Assembly (NCBI RefSeq): GCF_028453695.1
Contig: NC_135774.1
Span: 18,724,001 to 18,788,000, forward strand
Origin: Augochlora pura
Taxonomy: Eukaryota; Arthropoda; Insecta; Hymenoptera; Halictidae
Length of the DNA stretch: 64,000 bases
Direction of reading: 5' to 3'
Notes under the pieces: model-generated
What the model saw: the letters and a program-made list of their open reading frames with translations, nothing else
Database searches by the model: none
What the model was told of the DNA's origin: nothing
Position numbers and translations under genes: made by a program
Shown here: positions 51,815-64,000 of the stretch, piece after piece
Layout: each line of letters starts with the position of its first letter
Numbering within the stretch: position 1 is the stretch's first letter

Positions 51815-53404
51815 TTATGGCATCGCTCCAGGGGGAGGGATATTTAAAGGTTCCTCGATACGTATGTTTGAGATTCGACCTGTGCTTAGATCAGCCCGCC
51901 GTATCTGGGGACGCCTGGGGGGCATGGTGTTGGATGCACCCGGGATGTAGTCAACGGAGAATGGGTCCTTCAGGCCCGGATGGTTTACGTTGTTTCTGCG
52001 ATTCAAATATCTTTCCAAAGCAGGGCAAGCATGGTAATTAGCTGTGTGCGAACCTTTACAGTTCGCACATTTAGGAGTGACATTGAATGGCTTGGTGCAG
52101 TCCCTGGAGATGTAAGCCCCCGTGCATTTAATACAATTCGGAGGTAAATTGCAGTTTGCAGAGGAATGACCAAATGCCTGGCACCGGAAACACTGAGTGT
52201 GTCGAGATCTCGACATGAACTTATCCCAGTATATTTTGGTATTAAATAAGAATCTGATTTTATTGACCTCGGATATGGTGGTGCCTGAGGGAAAGTTTAC
52301 CCTAAATAGACCAGTCTCCTTGATGGAGAAGCAGGAAACAGGATCCAGGCCGCACGCCCGGATCTCAGATAGGACTTCATCGGAAGTAACCTGGACTAAG
52401 CCCTTAAGGACCATTGGCAATGTCTTTTCGTTTTTAAGGGAAAAGCTGTAATGAGGTATGTTTTTGGCGACCAATTCAGCTTTGAGCTCCTTAAAATCAG
52501 TTGAATTGAATAACTGAATCCGTACATTGTTATTGTTGAATTTAAGTTGGAAGCGGTTTCCATAGGTAGCTGCGAGTTCCCTTTGGAACCTAGGTAAGGA
52601 ATATTTGAAGTTGTGAATGTATATGGGTGGCGGTTTGATAGGCAATGGATCATTGACGTGTCCGGTGTCAACGGATCCCACTGCTTACACCAGCAGTGGG
52701 AACTATTTTACCCGTCGCGCTAATGCCTGGAGTGACCACGGGAGCGGTCTCGGGCAAGGGGACTTTTGTTTTTGTTGAGGCGTCAACGGTATCAGCCGTG
52801 AAGGACGAAAAAAAATCAAAACGATTTCTTGTGGGAAAAACAGAAAGAGCTGGAAATTTGTTGGAATCATTTGTAATAGCAATATCGGCTGCAGCCATTT
52901 TTGCAATCTTGGTGGATTTAAGAGATTTATTTTCAGGGCTAGCGGAAATTTTCGCTCGTTTGGCTTTTAGTTTCTTTTCTTGAACAACGTCGGACGCGAT
53001 TTTAGGTTTCGCGCGAGTTTTACTTGACGCAGCTGGAGGTCCCAGTTTGGGAGTTTTTAACGGTTTTAACCCTAGCGAGACTGAAGGTCTTGTAGGCAAG
53101 GTAGCTGGGCCGAGGTCCGGCATGCTCATCCTGACCGGAAAATTTAAATTATGCTCAGTGGACCAGCATGGCGTACTCACCGTGCTGATTGAGCACCTTC
53201 AGTGTCTTCCTCTTCATCAGCGCCGGCAACCGGAGGATCGGAAAAGTCCTCGGGAGGGGGGCTACCAGGGCCCTTAAACGTAGGTGATCCCAGAAAGTGC
53301 TCGATGGCCTCCAAGCTTGGAGATCTCCTTTGGGTAGAATTTCTTTTCCTGGTTGACTGTTTGGTAGTGGACTCCAGGATTATGAATTTTTGAATTTTCC
53401 GCAC
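51815..53404 (-). pseudogene. LINE ORF1: gag-like zinc-knuckle protein, broken
   Basis: Frames at 53404-53177, 53180-52668 and 52681-51815 together give an ORF1 with a Pro/Ser/Lys-rich N-terminal part and a C-terminal array of cysteine-histidine knuckles: CFRCQAFGHSSANC, then a CIKC segment, then CANCKGSHTANYHAC. Breaks near 53178 and 52675 separate the frames. In Jockey-type elements this product binds the element RNA. Confidence 0.85.
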
Positions 53405-54438
53405 TGTTCAAGGAGAGGCCTTAACCGGAACATTAATAGGACGAAGCACAATAACAGACGATACAGAAAAACACGGTTAGAAGGACGGCTAGACGATTTT
53501 ACCACACTACTCAATAAATTTAGAATAAAAGTAAGAAATAGAAAATAGAAGGTAAAAGAGTAAAAATTAAATTGAAACACCGAAAAGTAGAGTACAAATC
53601 GTAACAAAATACTGCGAACCGACTGTCACGCATGAACGCTTGACAGCGAATGAAGAATTCTTGACTAACTGATTTCTGAAAAATGCCTCATATTTATATG
53701 ATTTTGGTGATCCGGTAAAGAACCAATCACGATTGATTGTTTGAAAGGCGCTTGTAGGCCCGTGTGGTGGTCGGTCGGTCGGTCGCCCGATGGGTTTTCC
53801 GAGGAGGAGCGTCTTCGACCGTTTTATGGCTTTAACATTTCTTGTACTCGCAGAGTCTTCGTGTCGAATATTTTCTATTGAGAGAATATGATATTTGTGC
53901 AGAATTGTTGTTCCGAGATGGAACAGTAATTAATATATCATTCTAATAAAGATAGATTGAATTGAAATATATTCCACTCGTTTTATAGTCAAACTTTCCG
54001 AAACAGAAATTGAAAAGATAATTCTATTAGTTGAAATTAATGATACTGTTGATGAAATAATATTGCAACAATAGTAAAAACCTGGATAGTTTCAGTACCG
54101 TCGAGCTATTACTATTAATTCTGATAAATGTTGCTCGAAAATAGTTGAATTATCTCCAATGAGTATCATAATAAATTGATGGCATCATTTGACATCCTTT
54201 ATGTATACTTACAATAGTATTTTGTACATTAATTACAAAATGATAATGATGTTGCACGTACTTTAGAAATATCGTATATATTTTAGCATAATATAGTTAG
54301 TTAACAAAGTTATATAAATATTATAACATGCAGGTACATAATTATATATATATTTATATTTAATTTAATTATGATGTTGATCTAACATATTTCATAATCT
54401 CTCAATTCAATTTAAAATTCGTGATAATAATTTCACAA

Positions 54439-54830
54439 TCATTTTGTCATAAGTCCGACACGGACTATCTTGTTAACAACTGTAAACGCAACTTTCATTC
54501 CTGGCAAAACGACTGTAACCGGTGAAATATTAACGGCAACAAATAAAAACACTGGAATTGCTGCTAGAAGTATAATTGCAAATGCAGTGCTTGACGCTTG
54601 CTTTGATAACATAGTCGAAAAGCTGTTCATTCTTAAGAATCTTCTCATTACGCGGCCCCGTTTGCTCAAGAGCGCTCATAAATGCAAGAGGAAACATAAA
54701 GAACTTAAAAGCACGGCACACGCAGATGTTATTGCTAAAACTGTATACCACGAGGCTTGCAATTTGCGCTCCACATCTCGAGACTATAACTTCTGTCGTT
54801 CCTTTCGCATTTTTCTGTCGTAAACACAAT
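54439..54830 (-). pseudogene. Decayed frame for a small multi-pass membrane protein
   Basis: One minus-strand frame reads through 54830-54439 with only two internal stops (TAG at 54784-54786 and TGA at 54676-54678). It begins with a basic DRKMRKERQKL segment. A hydrophobic stretch (WYTVLAITSACAVLLSSLCF) precedes the second stop. After a basic loop (SKRGRVMRRFLR) another hydrophobic stretch (AFAIILLAAIPVFLFVAV) follows, and the frame ends near GLMTK. Regular alternation of basic loops and hydrophobic spans suggests a former gene. I do not recognise the family. Frames on the opposite strand and in another minus frame are also open here, so the evidence is moderate. Confidence 0.35.
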
Positions 54831-54883
54831 TAATCGTGACAATTGTATCTTTTAAACGTTCTATTTATAATAAATTCGCAAAA

Positions 54884-55009
54884 TGTACTTTCGTACACTT
54901 GCTTAAATGTACTTTCGTACACTGGCTTAAGTGCACTTTCGTACACTTGCTTAAATGTACTTTCGTACACTGGCTTAAGTGCACTTTCGTACACTTGCGC
55001 AAGTGTACT
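54884..55009. repeat. 24-bp minisatellite with 48-bp higher-order unit
   Basis: Five copies of ACTTTCGTACACT-GCTTAA have their CGTACACT word at 54892, 54916, 54940, 54964 and 54988, an exact 24-base period. Alternate copies differ as a pair (TTGCTTAAATGT, then TGGCTTAAGTGC), giving a 48-base higher unit. Because the period is a multiple of three, several frames on both strands stay open across it. Confidence 0.95.
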
Positions 55010-55129
55010 TTGAATTTCGGTATAATGAAAAAGTCGATACGAACAAATAGCATTAATTAACAAATATCACCTGCTTCAAACAGAAATTTATTTCATTTAT
55101 CTCGGGCAATATAATCGAGAAGTTATGTG

Positions 55130-55620
55130 AAAATATCGGTACGTACCGGCGCGCCGGTGGACGCAGCGTGCATGTGACGAGATAATAAAACTTAGTCGCT
55201 CGAAATAATTTTTTTAAAGGAGCAACGACGTCGAGCCGGTCTTGCCTCAATTCGCCGGGAATCGTCAGACGGAATACGCGGCGCTCGTCGTCGTTACCGT
55301 ATTTTCGAGGCGTCCATTCATGCACCATTTCCCGCGCGTCTCTGGCCGCGCGCTCATTCATGGCCCGTTACTCTTGAACTGCAGGTGCGAAACGCGCTAG
55401 CACGAAAGCCTCGTTCATGCTAATTTTATCGGCGGTGGACGCGCCGCCGAATTACCGCCGCGCGCGTCATTATCATGGATTTTGATAATGTCGCAGGCAC
55501 GCCGATTATCCGCGGGTTTTGTTCGCCGTTTATGCCAAACTAGCGGCGCAATATTTATGCCGGAACAATGGCCGATTGTGCGCGGCTACACCCCGGGACC
55601 AGGTGCTTGTAAATCAACGA
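55130..55620. promoter_or_regulatory. GC-rich island, candidate regulatory DNA
   Basis: The island stands out from AT-rich surroundings, with runs such as GCGCGCCGG and CGCCGCCGAATTACCGCCGCG. It contains homeobox-like ATTA words and an inverted CATTATCA/TGATAATG pair at about 55468-55490. A 142-codon plus frame (55482-55910) begins inside it but has no recognisable domain. Regulatory function is an inference from composition only. Confidence 0.25.
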
Positions 55621-58600
55621 GAATTTCATCGCTCGATAATTTAATCGATACGTTAATTGCACCTAATTTTATTGATAACTGGTCCCGACGCCGAGCCACG
55701 ACGCCCATTAACGTAAATCTCGGACTTCTAGCTCCCCGCAATTTCGATTTTGGAACCATTGTTGCTCCAGATATTCAGGCGTTTCTTTCCAGTTTTATTA
55801 ATCAGGCTTTTGAGATTATGCTGCCGAAGGTATTGGAGATCATTTATACTTTTTCTGATCGGATTGCGGATTTGATGCGTTTGCGACAAAGGCATGTAAG
55901 CGGTGTATGAGACGGTAAATGCAATTTTAATAATGTTGGACTTTTTTTAACTATAAATTGTTGAGAATGAAATTTTATTTAACTTCTATTTGTTGCACCG
56001 GAGAGGTCGAATTTTTATTAGCATAAAGATTAACGGTTTACTGATAAAGTCTCAAGCGGCTTTGTATTATTTCTTATTTATCTTTTGTTTATTTATCACT
56101 TCTGTTTGCAGCGTCTTCTTTGCCGATCTTCATCCTAATTATAAAGTGGTATCCTCTAAAACTTCAATTTGGGAAAAGAATAATTTTATGTCAGATTCTA
56201 CAAACAATTTAATAAACTGTTCTATTATTTATTTTAACACTTTACTGACCGGTAGCCTATAAATCGGCATTATATTTTGGCAACCAATAATTTATTAGCT
56301 ACGTAATCTTATCTCTGTGAGCTGTAATATTGTTATATAATTTTAGAAATTTTAGATGTATTTCGTGATGAATAAAAGAGAAATATAATGAATTGTGTGA
56401 CGACAATGTTATGGAAATATAAAAATGTTAGTAGATTTTATTACCCTATAACAATGTAAATGTTTAATGACTGAATAACCGGTTGGTAAAGTGTTAATAA
56501 GACTCAACAATTTAATCATATTGTTTATGTAATTTTTAATATGAATACATTGTGAGTACAAGTGACGTAATCTGAAAGCATAGTACATAGAAATGATCTA
56601 AAATGTAAGTAATAGAATAGATATTTATAATAGTATAGAATAGAAGTAATACAATAGATATTTTTCCCATTATTACTTTCACATGATAATCATTACTCTG
56701 AACAGGTTAACATTGAAAAATATTTTTACGAAATAATTTTTTAACATTCAAAATGAAATATGCTAACTATGGTAACATTATCCAAGAACTAATTTTCACG
56801 TTTTATTTCATCGTTCCTTTTCGATAATACAAGTAAGTAAATTACAAATGAATTGCTTCTTTCCCAGGATTTATTTAAACATGATTTGCTTCGATTTTAG
56901 CAACTATACGATCTGTTTCGTTATTCCAGTTATTTTGTCGTTTTTAGACATTTGCCATGAAGTAAGACACAATTTTGTTCCGTTGTTTCAATATTCCAGA
57001 AAGTCCGCAATATATTCTAGTCGTAAAAGGTGAACGTAATGAAAGTTGTTGCATTTGACAATACGCTCATGAACTTATATTTCCAGCCGGCTCATATTTC
57101 TGCGACATGTACTTTCTCGTTTACTTCTTGTCACCGAGAAGTCGAAAGAAATGGTCTCTACGAGAGCGGACTAAGAGAAAGAGATGGATAAAAGGGACAA
57201 AAGAAAGGATTTCGAGTGGATCTCCCCTTCCTGCGCGTTCGCGAAGACGAAGAAATACTTCCGGGGCCGAGGAACAGGGAAAGAAGGAGGGGAAAAAAGC
57301 CCGGTGATAAATGTTTCAGAAGTCGTCACTATGACAAAACGTTTTCGGGTCGAGAAGTCACGATTCGGAGTAAGGACATCCCTTTGTCTTCCTCAGCCGC
57401 TCGTAGAAATACACGTGGCCCTTCCTTGAGGATCATTCGGACCAATTACCAATCCGATTCATTAGCGTAAAACTTTCTTACCTACATCTGTAGGTTACCC
57501 GTTTATCAACTTAACCTCGCCAGGGATGAATATTTATATGTAGTACGGAATAATCTATTTAATTTTGTTCCTCTTTATTGATCATCCATTTCATTTCATT
57601 CGATGAGGTTTTGTTAGTATTGCTAAAGTATTCTGTAGCGAATAGTTTTTCAACTGATTCTTATTTTCTTCGCACTTAGAATAATTATAATTTCAAGAAA
57701 AAGTATCTCTAAAGAGGTTAATGTCTGGTAATTCCCGGTTATGCAAGAAAGCGAAAATGTTACTGAACTTTAACAGAGAAGTGAAGCTCACGATAAAATG
57801 TGATGAAACGAATTTCTATTATCTGTTGTTTATGTTCAGAACTGAATCGGAGTTCACAGAGTCGTCATCATAAATTATGGAACGTAAAGAAATCTCTTTT
57901 TTTCCATTTGTGTAGACTAAAAATTATAGAAATTTAAAGAAGCAAATGTATAGAAAATATTGGTTTGGAGGTTGGAGTGAGTCATAAATAGAGACTTTAA
58001 ACAATTAATTTATAATTAAAAAATTAATAGTTAATTAACAATAAATCGAGAACGTATCTTCTGTGATAAACAACTTTGTGTTGGTTACAAACATGACAAT
58101 TAATTAATGATGTGATAAATAATTAATAAGAATATAAAGACTTTAATATTCCGTGTTTACTTTTGCACAATAAACAATTTATATCTAGCATGCAGTTAAA
58201 AACTGTTCCATTCCATTATCTTTATCAGTTTTCTACGTTTTTACCCTTCTGGAGTTTTTATATTTAGTTTGTTCCCCTAATTTTTGCTCACTTTTTTCGA
58301 GCGCTTCTACTTATCCAGCAAAGAAATATTTCCAACAAGAAATCGATAAACTTTCGTCTTAACCATTTTTAATGTTAAATTAACGCGCTTGAAAAACTGT
58401 ATGTAACAGTTAACCTCTTTGCTCCCTTGGCCACGTATGTCTTTAGTTTAATTTTCTTAAGATGATGATTATTTTACAGAATCTTCGCCATCGAATACCT
58501 CAGCAGCACTAACAAAACCTCATCGAACGAAATGAGATGGATAATAAATAAAAAAGAAACAATTAAATATATTGTTCCCTATTATAAAAATTGATTTTAA

Positions 58601-59395
58601 GGAAATTGAGGTTAAAATAGAAATAGTTGAAAACAATGCGAGTAAAATTAGTCACCGCAGTAATAGGCGCCCTTTGTCCTGCATCCGAATTCGCGCGATT
58701 AAACTCGACGATGTCGCTAATAATTAGTTATCCAAACGGTGGAACGGGAGGCTAAACGGGAACGGTTACTTTCGCGAAGGATGACAGATCGAGGAATAAA
58801 AGAACGACGAACGATAGAAAGGGTGACTCAACGCTTTTATTGCCGGCTGTCTCTTGATTTACCCCTTAGTCTCGCTGGGAGGCAGAACGGGGCTAAGGAG
58901 AATCCTTCGGGGTAGTCAGATGGCAACCAGACAAATTTCCAGCGAGCCAAGAGCTCGTAAAAGCTGGGCCTGCTATCCGAACAACCCCTGGCATCTAAGC
59001 CCATCGGGAGTGAATGTGATCCGGCGGGGCGTGTTTCAATGACACGGGGACGGGGGTGTCCGTCAACGTGTTTGGCCCAATCCTGTACCTTCTTTGGAAC
59101 AGCGAGCTTCGGCCCTGCGGACGTCGTAAAGAGCTGCAAATTGCTGTCCACGAACCGGCGTACGGAATATATAAAATTTGGCCGACCGCCATTTTCACTC
59201 CATTTCCACCTTTACACGGGAGAATAAAATCTCGTGGGGGGATGGACCTAGGCTCCATCGATGTTTCTCGCAATTATGACCACGTCGCTGCAATCGTACT
59301 GCGGTTTCACCGTAGAACTGAATCTTTGTGTAAAAGATAAAGTCTATGGGAAATTAATGTTTGAAGGAAGATTTTTAATTCTTGCACCGATTCCT

Positions 59396-59550
59396 CTCTT
59401 CTTCTTCTTTCTCTGTCTTTCTTTTCCTTTCTCATCCTCTATTTTTCTTTCCTTCTCTCTCTCTCTCTCTTTTCCTCTATTTTTCATTCTTTCCCTTTCT
59501 CTTTTCCTCTATTTTTCTTTCTCTCTCTACCTTTTCTTTTTCTTTTGCCA
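59396..59550. repeat. CT-rich polypyrimidine tract
   Basis: About 150 bases consist almost wholly of T and C, with (CT)n and TTTCCTCTATTTTTCTTT words. The leucine/serine/phenylalanine-rich open frame across it is a product of the repeat. Confidence 0.9.
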
Positions 59551-60499
59551 GACGTTAGTTTATTCTTACGAGATTGTTTGACGTCATCTTAGAAATAAAA
59601 ACTGGATTGCGGATGAGACGTGTCTTTATATTAACACATATTTGTTCGGTAATTTGTTGCACCGTCATTCATAAAATGCTGATGAAAATGCTTTCGTACC
59701 ATCTTTGGTTAAAATGATCTCTGTTTGGTAAACATTAGAATTTAATTTATTTGGAATTAAAAGAACAAGAAGTTTACTTCAAAAATGACGAATTAATTAA
59801 TTAACTTTACGAAGTTAAAGTTCATAAACATATCAAATTCGCAACAATTAATGTTTGTTTTTTTAACTTTAATCCAATTAAAATTCAAATTTATATTATC
59901 TGAATTTTGTCTATCGTTGATTTTTTAGAAAATTTCGGTATCTTCCAACCATACATTTATTAAATAGTTAATAAATCTTGCAACTCTAAAATCAATGTTT
60001 AATCAATTCGATTTCCACTTGTATAATTTACTAATCTGTTTTGTAAACTAAGTAGAATATTAAACATTCTGTTATCAATCGATCAATCTAGTGAATTTTT
60101 CTTTTTTTTACATTCGACATTTGTTATGCCATCAGAAACGTCTCATATAATTTATACAATATCTTTAATAATATTTTATACAATGTCTTAATTTTATTTC
60201 ATACAATTAATACGATGTCTTCAACAATATTCATTCGATTTTTTAAAAATAGTATTATTATAACAACTGTAGGGTATTCGAAATAATATTAAAACAAACG
60301 CGGTACCATTTACTATCTGCGTTTTGCAGTTTAGGTGCACAGAGGGAAAATTCGTGAATGCGTTAGCCTTGCTTATATCTATCCGAAACGTTCTCAGAAC
60401 AATACCTTGGTTCCCGTGCGATTTCCAACGTCGCTCTGTACGAGCTCTTCCCGTCTCTTATGTGCAGCTTTCCCTTTCATTTTTTAGTTCTTGCCCTGA

Positions 60500-60521
60500 C
60501 TTCTCTCTCCTTCCTCCTCTT

Positions 60522-60575
<54 letters not shown>

Positions 60576-60620
60576 TTTGTTTCTTTCTCTTTCTCTCTCC
60601 CTTCTCTCTTTCTTTTGCCA
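60500..60620. repeat. (TC)n microsatellite
   Basis: A nearly pure TC run lies at about 60526-60572 within a longer CT-rich tract. The open frames of repeated Ser-Leu across it are artefacts of the repeat. Confidence 0.95.
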
Positions 60621-61282
60621 GACATTTTTTTATTACCCCCGAAGGCAGGATAGCTTCAATGGACTTTGCCCAATAGTCTGCCTCCTAGTTGGCTCGAAGC
60701 TAATAATAAATTCACCCCCCTACTCCCGTCTTCCGATATATATATATTTTTTTTAACTCGCTGCAAAACCAGTCCGAAAGTTTCACAATAAAAGACCGTC
60801 TCCCCCATCGTGCGGACAAATATCCAGGAAGATAAACGTATCCGATGATGGCGTGTGGTAAAGCACTCCGGCAAACTTTATGCACGCATAAAAACGTATA
60901 GGAATTATGCCATTCAATTCGGTTTTCCGTAACGGCACGCTTTTATTGGAAACGTTTATTCTCGTACGAAAGCTATTTTACGATGTCGATTGCATTACAA
61001 AACAAACCGCTAGCCGCGGTCCAGGGATATATTTATTCTAACGGTGGACGGGAGACAATAAAAGATACACAAATAATGTCGTTTGAGGGAATAGTGGAAG
61101 TTATTATTTGCAAATATAAATCGATTTGAGTATTCGACAATAATATGTTGTTAATTAGAGGATTACTTTACTGCGGAATTTGTCAAATTTTAACGGACAT
61201 TAATGCCTTTTTTAAGTACATATTCATGGAAATAAGAGAATACAGACATTAACAAATTCAGGTATTATTTTATACATTATTT

Positions 61283-61394
61283 GATGTATACATAATCATC
61301 GTGTCATTTTGTGTATACATAGCCATTGTATGATTCCGTGTATACATAATCATTATACGGTTATGTATATACATAATCATTGTATGATTCATGT
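61283..61394. repeat. ~28-bp tandem repeat, four copies
   Basis: Four imperfect copies of GTGTATACATAATCATTGTA with a short variable tail follow each other. The core TATACATA is self-complementary apart from its ends. Confidence 0.85.
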
Positions 61395-62027
61395 ACTCAT
61401 TTTGTTCACTAATATCTAATCTGTTATCATATGAAACCTAGTCAAAATTGCGAAGATATTTTTTGTTTCCCGTAAATTTTACTTGAAACAGCAAAGTCCG
61501 ATTTGTTCACTTTTTGACAGGTATAGTCCTAGTTGAACAAATAATTATCACCTTGCAATCATGGGCATTCTTGCCATTAAATAAACGACCGTCGCTTACA
61601 TTAATTATATTTGCCAGAAACATGAAAAGGTTCAACCAGCTGATACGTATTAAATTCTCTAAACGAGCTAATGCGTGTAAAATTTTCTTAACAGCATCGC
61701 GCGAAAGAAGACATAGAGAGGAGCGATTCCCGAGAGATTCCAATGCGATTGTTTGTCCAACGCGATCGGCAAGAGAAGAAAGTGAGCTGACGGTCTTAAC
61801 GAAAGTCACGTAGGGGGGCTTAAGTCACGAACAGCTTCCCCGTCCGTCGGATCTATTAATTTAATGCCGCGAGATCGCTTTGTTTTCCCTCTAAACAACT
61901 TCGTGATGCAATGCGACAGCGGAAACTTGTCCTCGGCTCGTCGAACCAGAAAATATCGGAACCATCCGCGAATTCGCAGTGCCGACTACTCCGCTTTTCG
62001 CTCGCTTTTCATTCTATCGAAACGCGG

Positions 62028-62046
62028 CCACCGCCGCCGCCGCCGT
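62028..62046. repeat. Short CCG trinucleotide run
   Basis: A run of five to six CCG/CCACCG units lies inside a GC-rich island. Open frames across it give proline or arginine runs and are not convincing. Confidence 0.8.
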
Positions 62047-63319
62047 GGAAAAAAAAAAGTACCGCGAAACTTCTGGTGAAACATATTTTTTCCCCCGGCG
62101 AAATTGAATGAACTCGCGCATTATGCAAACGGACCGTTCCATTTTTATTGTCCGGAACGGCTGCGCGTGACTATTGTCCGAACAGTCTAATTTCACTATC
62201 AAAGTTCGCGAATGTTTTGCTTCGTCTACTGGAAAATTCTATCCGGTTTCACGAACTTCCTACGACGATAAAGTTTATCATTCTTTCCTCCGACTTTTAC
62301 AGTGTTTATTCCTCATCAATTTGATTGTTTTCCTGTAATAAGTTATCCTGTTTTGTTACTCGTTCGTCAAAGCATGATAACATTCATTTTTTCCATCATT
62401 ATTATTATTAGTATTATTAATTATAAAAAAATTATGTCAAAGCTATAAATCAAATAATAAGAGAAAATTTATTTAAACGACGATCAATACACATGACTTT
62501 TATCAGAAAACAAGAAAATATTATATTTAATGGTCTATAGCCAGCAGAAACTCTTATACAGAAATATATTATAGATAAAATGGTATAAATTTGTTTGCGT
62601 TAACTTTATCTTTCGTTCGACAGTTATTTAATATTTATAAGTTGGCAAGTATTGTTTAGGACTATGATAATAATTAAAATCTTGAATTATTTTCAATATT
62701 TCAGAATTTTCAAATTTACGTAATTCGAGGCTGTTTTTGTTAAACGAGTTTGTAAAAATGACCGACGTTATATTTTTCTCAGTCGATAATTTTAATTACG
62801 ACGTTTCACTTTCAATTCGTCGAAAGAATCGATATAGCTTAGGACCCTCAGTTTAAAGTCTCATGTCAAGGGCCCTCGATGTCAAGGATACTGCCAGTAG
62901 GGAGCAGGAGTCTCTTAATCCTTGAAAACTTGCCGGAGTATTTCGCAAGGGATTTAATTCGCAAGACGAAAACATAATTAAACTGTTAGGCGATAATCCT
63001 AGTATCCACGGTGTCACGGTCTATAGGATTTAAGATCCAAATGACAAACTAGTTACATTCGAATTCAATCATTCGCCGACTTAAAATTAATTAGCTCTGT
63101 TAATTTCACTATCAAAGTTCGCACATATTTCAACGAGAATTTAGATTGCATCGTATTTTCGCAACAGATTGTAATTCGAACGTTCAATTTTATTCGTTCT
63201 ATGCTTGATAGTGATGTTATCTTTTTGAAAATCAACCCTAAAAACACTTGAATTGTTACATAGTAATATCAAATTTGCATCTATGTAGATTTGGTATAAT
63301 CTACGTTGCGATGTGTGCT

Positions 63320-63554
63320 TTAACCCTTTGCGGTCGTATTAAATTTATACAAAAGTTATGCTGGTCGTAATTAATTTTCTTTCAGTGGACAGTAATATGA
63401 TAACAATAATAAAAGAAGGAAAAACAAAATTTATTAACTCCGTTTTAATGTTTAGACATATGTAACAGGAATATGTTCTAATTTTATGTTAAAATGAAAA
63501 AGATAAAAAATTGCTTTGGTGGCTGAAAGTAGACATACGACCACAAAGGCTTAA
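63320..63554. mobile_element. TTAA-flanked MITE, same family as 4203 and 12229
   Basis: TTAA at 63320-63323 is followed by CCCTTTGCGGTCGTA. The right end reads TACGACCACAAAGGC before TTAA at 63551-63554, an imperfect inverted repeat. Size (235 bases) and ends agree with the other two copies. Confidence 0.75.
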
Positions 63555-64000
63555 TAAATAAATTCATCGAACAACTTCTCGCGAGGTCACTTTTATAATT
63601 ACAATAACTTTAAGAGAAAACATCAGAAGTTAAGCACTGTCTTATACAATTTAATTGATATTTATATCTGAAAAATTAATTGTCAAAATCTTCTATTTTT
63701 AAAACTGCAGAACGTATACCAAATTGCTTTCCCTCTTGGAAACTAAGTTGGAGATCCTATTGCAATTAAAAACAGTCTACGCTAATAAAGTCAGTGATGC
63801 TGTAAACTAAATTCTTTGCTAATTACGAGAGCTATTATTATTATTACATAAAAGAGCACCATTTAATGCACCTTAATTAAAGAGATTTAAAATCGAACAT
63901 TATAAGTTACAATTGCTGTGCCAATTGTTTTACCAGATGACAACGAAATAAATTCCGCGTCGGTCGCATCGGGAGACAACCGCACTCGCAATCGAGTTGT
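63555..64000. other. AT-rich end of window
   Basis: I see no coding sequence, RNA gene or repeat here. The last 60 bases become GC-richer, so an exon could begin outside the window. Confidence 0.4.

Larger units (their letters stand above)
48106..53677 (-). mobile_element. Full-length, inactive Jockey-like LINE with target-site duplication
   Basis: ATTCTTGGCTAACTGATTTCT at 48106-48126 and its copy at 53657-53677 (one mismatch) flank the element. The minus-strand 3' end is marked by a run of T on the plus strand (48126-48139), which is a poly(A) tail. From the 5' end (right side) the order is a short 5' UTR, ORF1 with zinc knuckles, ORF2 with endonuclease and reverse transcriptase, and a 3' UTR of about 900 bases that starts with a (TA)n tract at 49037-49058. 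The layout is complete, so it inserted full length and later decayed. Confidence 0.88.
55911..63319. other. Gene-poor stretch with simple repeats
   Basis: No exon is convincing. GC-rich islands at 58640-59270, 60890-61030 and 61690-62200 hold short overlapping frames on both strands. Polypyrimidine and TC tracts, a tandem repeat and a CCG run are listed separately. Confidence 0.4.

Noticed and set aside
54836..55063. Open frames on both strands with repeated VYESALKP or KCTFVHLL words
   Set aside because: They result from the 24-bp minisatellite, whose period is a multiple of three; all frames stay open by construction.
60324..60756. Leu/Ser/Phe-rich plus-strand frames of about 100 codons
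   Set aside because: They are produced by the (TC)n microsatellite and have no other coding evidence.
61507..61813. ~100-codon frames on both strands
   Set aside because: The two frames overlap almost fully on opposite strands; neither shows a known motif or a splice partner.

Overview
The window is a piece of an animal nuclear genome and most likely an insect one. It is AT-rich with scattered GC-rich exon islands, its introns are long, its splice sites are GT-AG, and it carries Tc1/mariner, piggyBac-type, LINE and gag-bearing relics. The conserved cuticle-type zona pellucida (ZP) protein points to an insect. A hymenopteran (ant or bee) is my best guess from base composition and transposon content, but this is not proven. 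I see no prokaryotic gene organisation, CRISPR array or tRNA.

Layout: (1) 1-9.2 kb, plus strand: the 3' four exons of a membrane-anchored ZP-domain protein, with the signal-peptide exon missing, and two small transposons plus a minisatellite in its introns. (2) 9.1-10.2 kb: a GC-rich island with open frames on both strands, not assigned. (3) 11.5-24.3 kb, minus strand: a gene of at least 11 exons for a FAM194 (ERICH6-like) domain protein. I assembled it from splice sites and reading phase; every junction is phase-consistent and gives 840 codons plus a stop. (4) 25.3-27.1 kb, minus strand: five phase-consistent exons of an unrecognised helical protein. Its last exon is in phase with an alternative acceptor in front of the FAM194 gene's first exon, so groups 3 and 4 may be one gene of about 1,080 residues. 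(5) 28.4-31.5 kb: nested transposons, namely a Tc1-like element split by a TTAA-flanked MITE, a mariner transposase relic, and another TTAA MITE with internal tandem repeats. (6) 33-47 kb: mostly gene-free, with an unassigned repeat-like block, a recurrent-looking interspersed repeat and a gag fragment. (7) 48.1-53.7 kb, minus strand: a full-length but dead Jockey-like LINE with a 21-bp target-site duplication. (8) 54.4-55.0 kb: a decayed membrane-protein frame and a 24-bp minisatellite. (9) 55-64 kb: no convincing genes, but GC-rich non-coding islands, microsatellites and a further TTAA MITE.

The host genes do not form a pathway together. The ZP protein is extracellular and apical. The FAM194 protein is predicted to be intracellular. 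The most informative result is the minus-strand FAM194 gene, most of whose exons are under 220 bases and are not visible as long open frames. Its exon 3 has a decayed duplicate in the adjacent intron.
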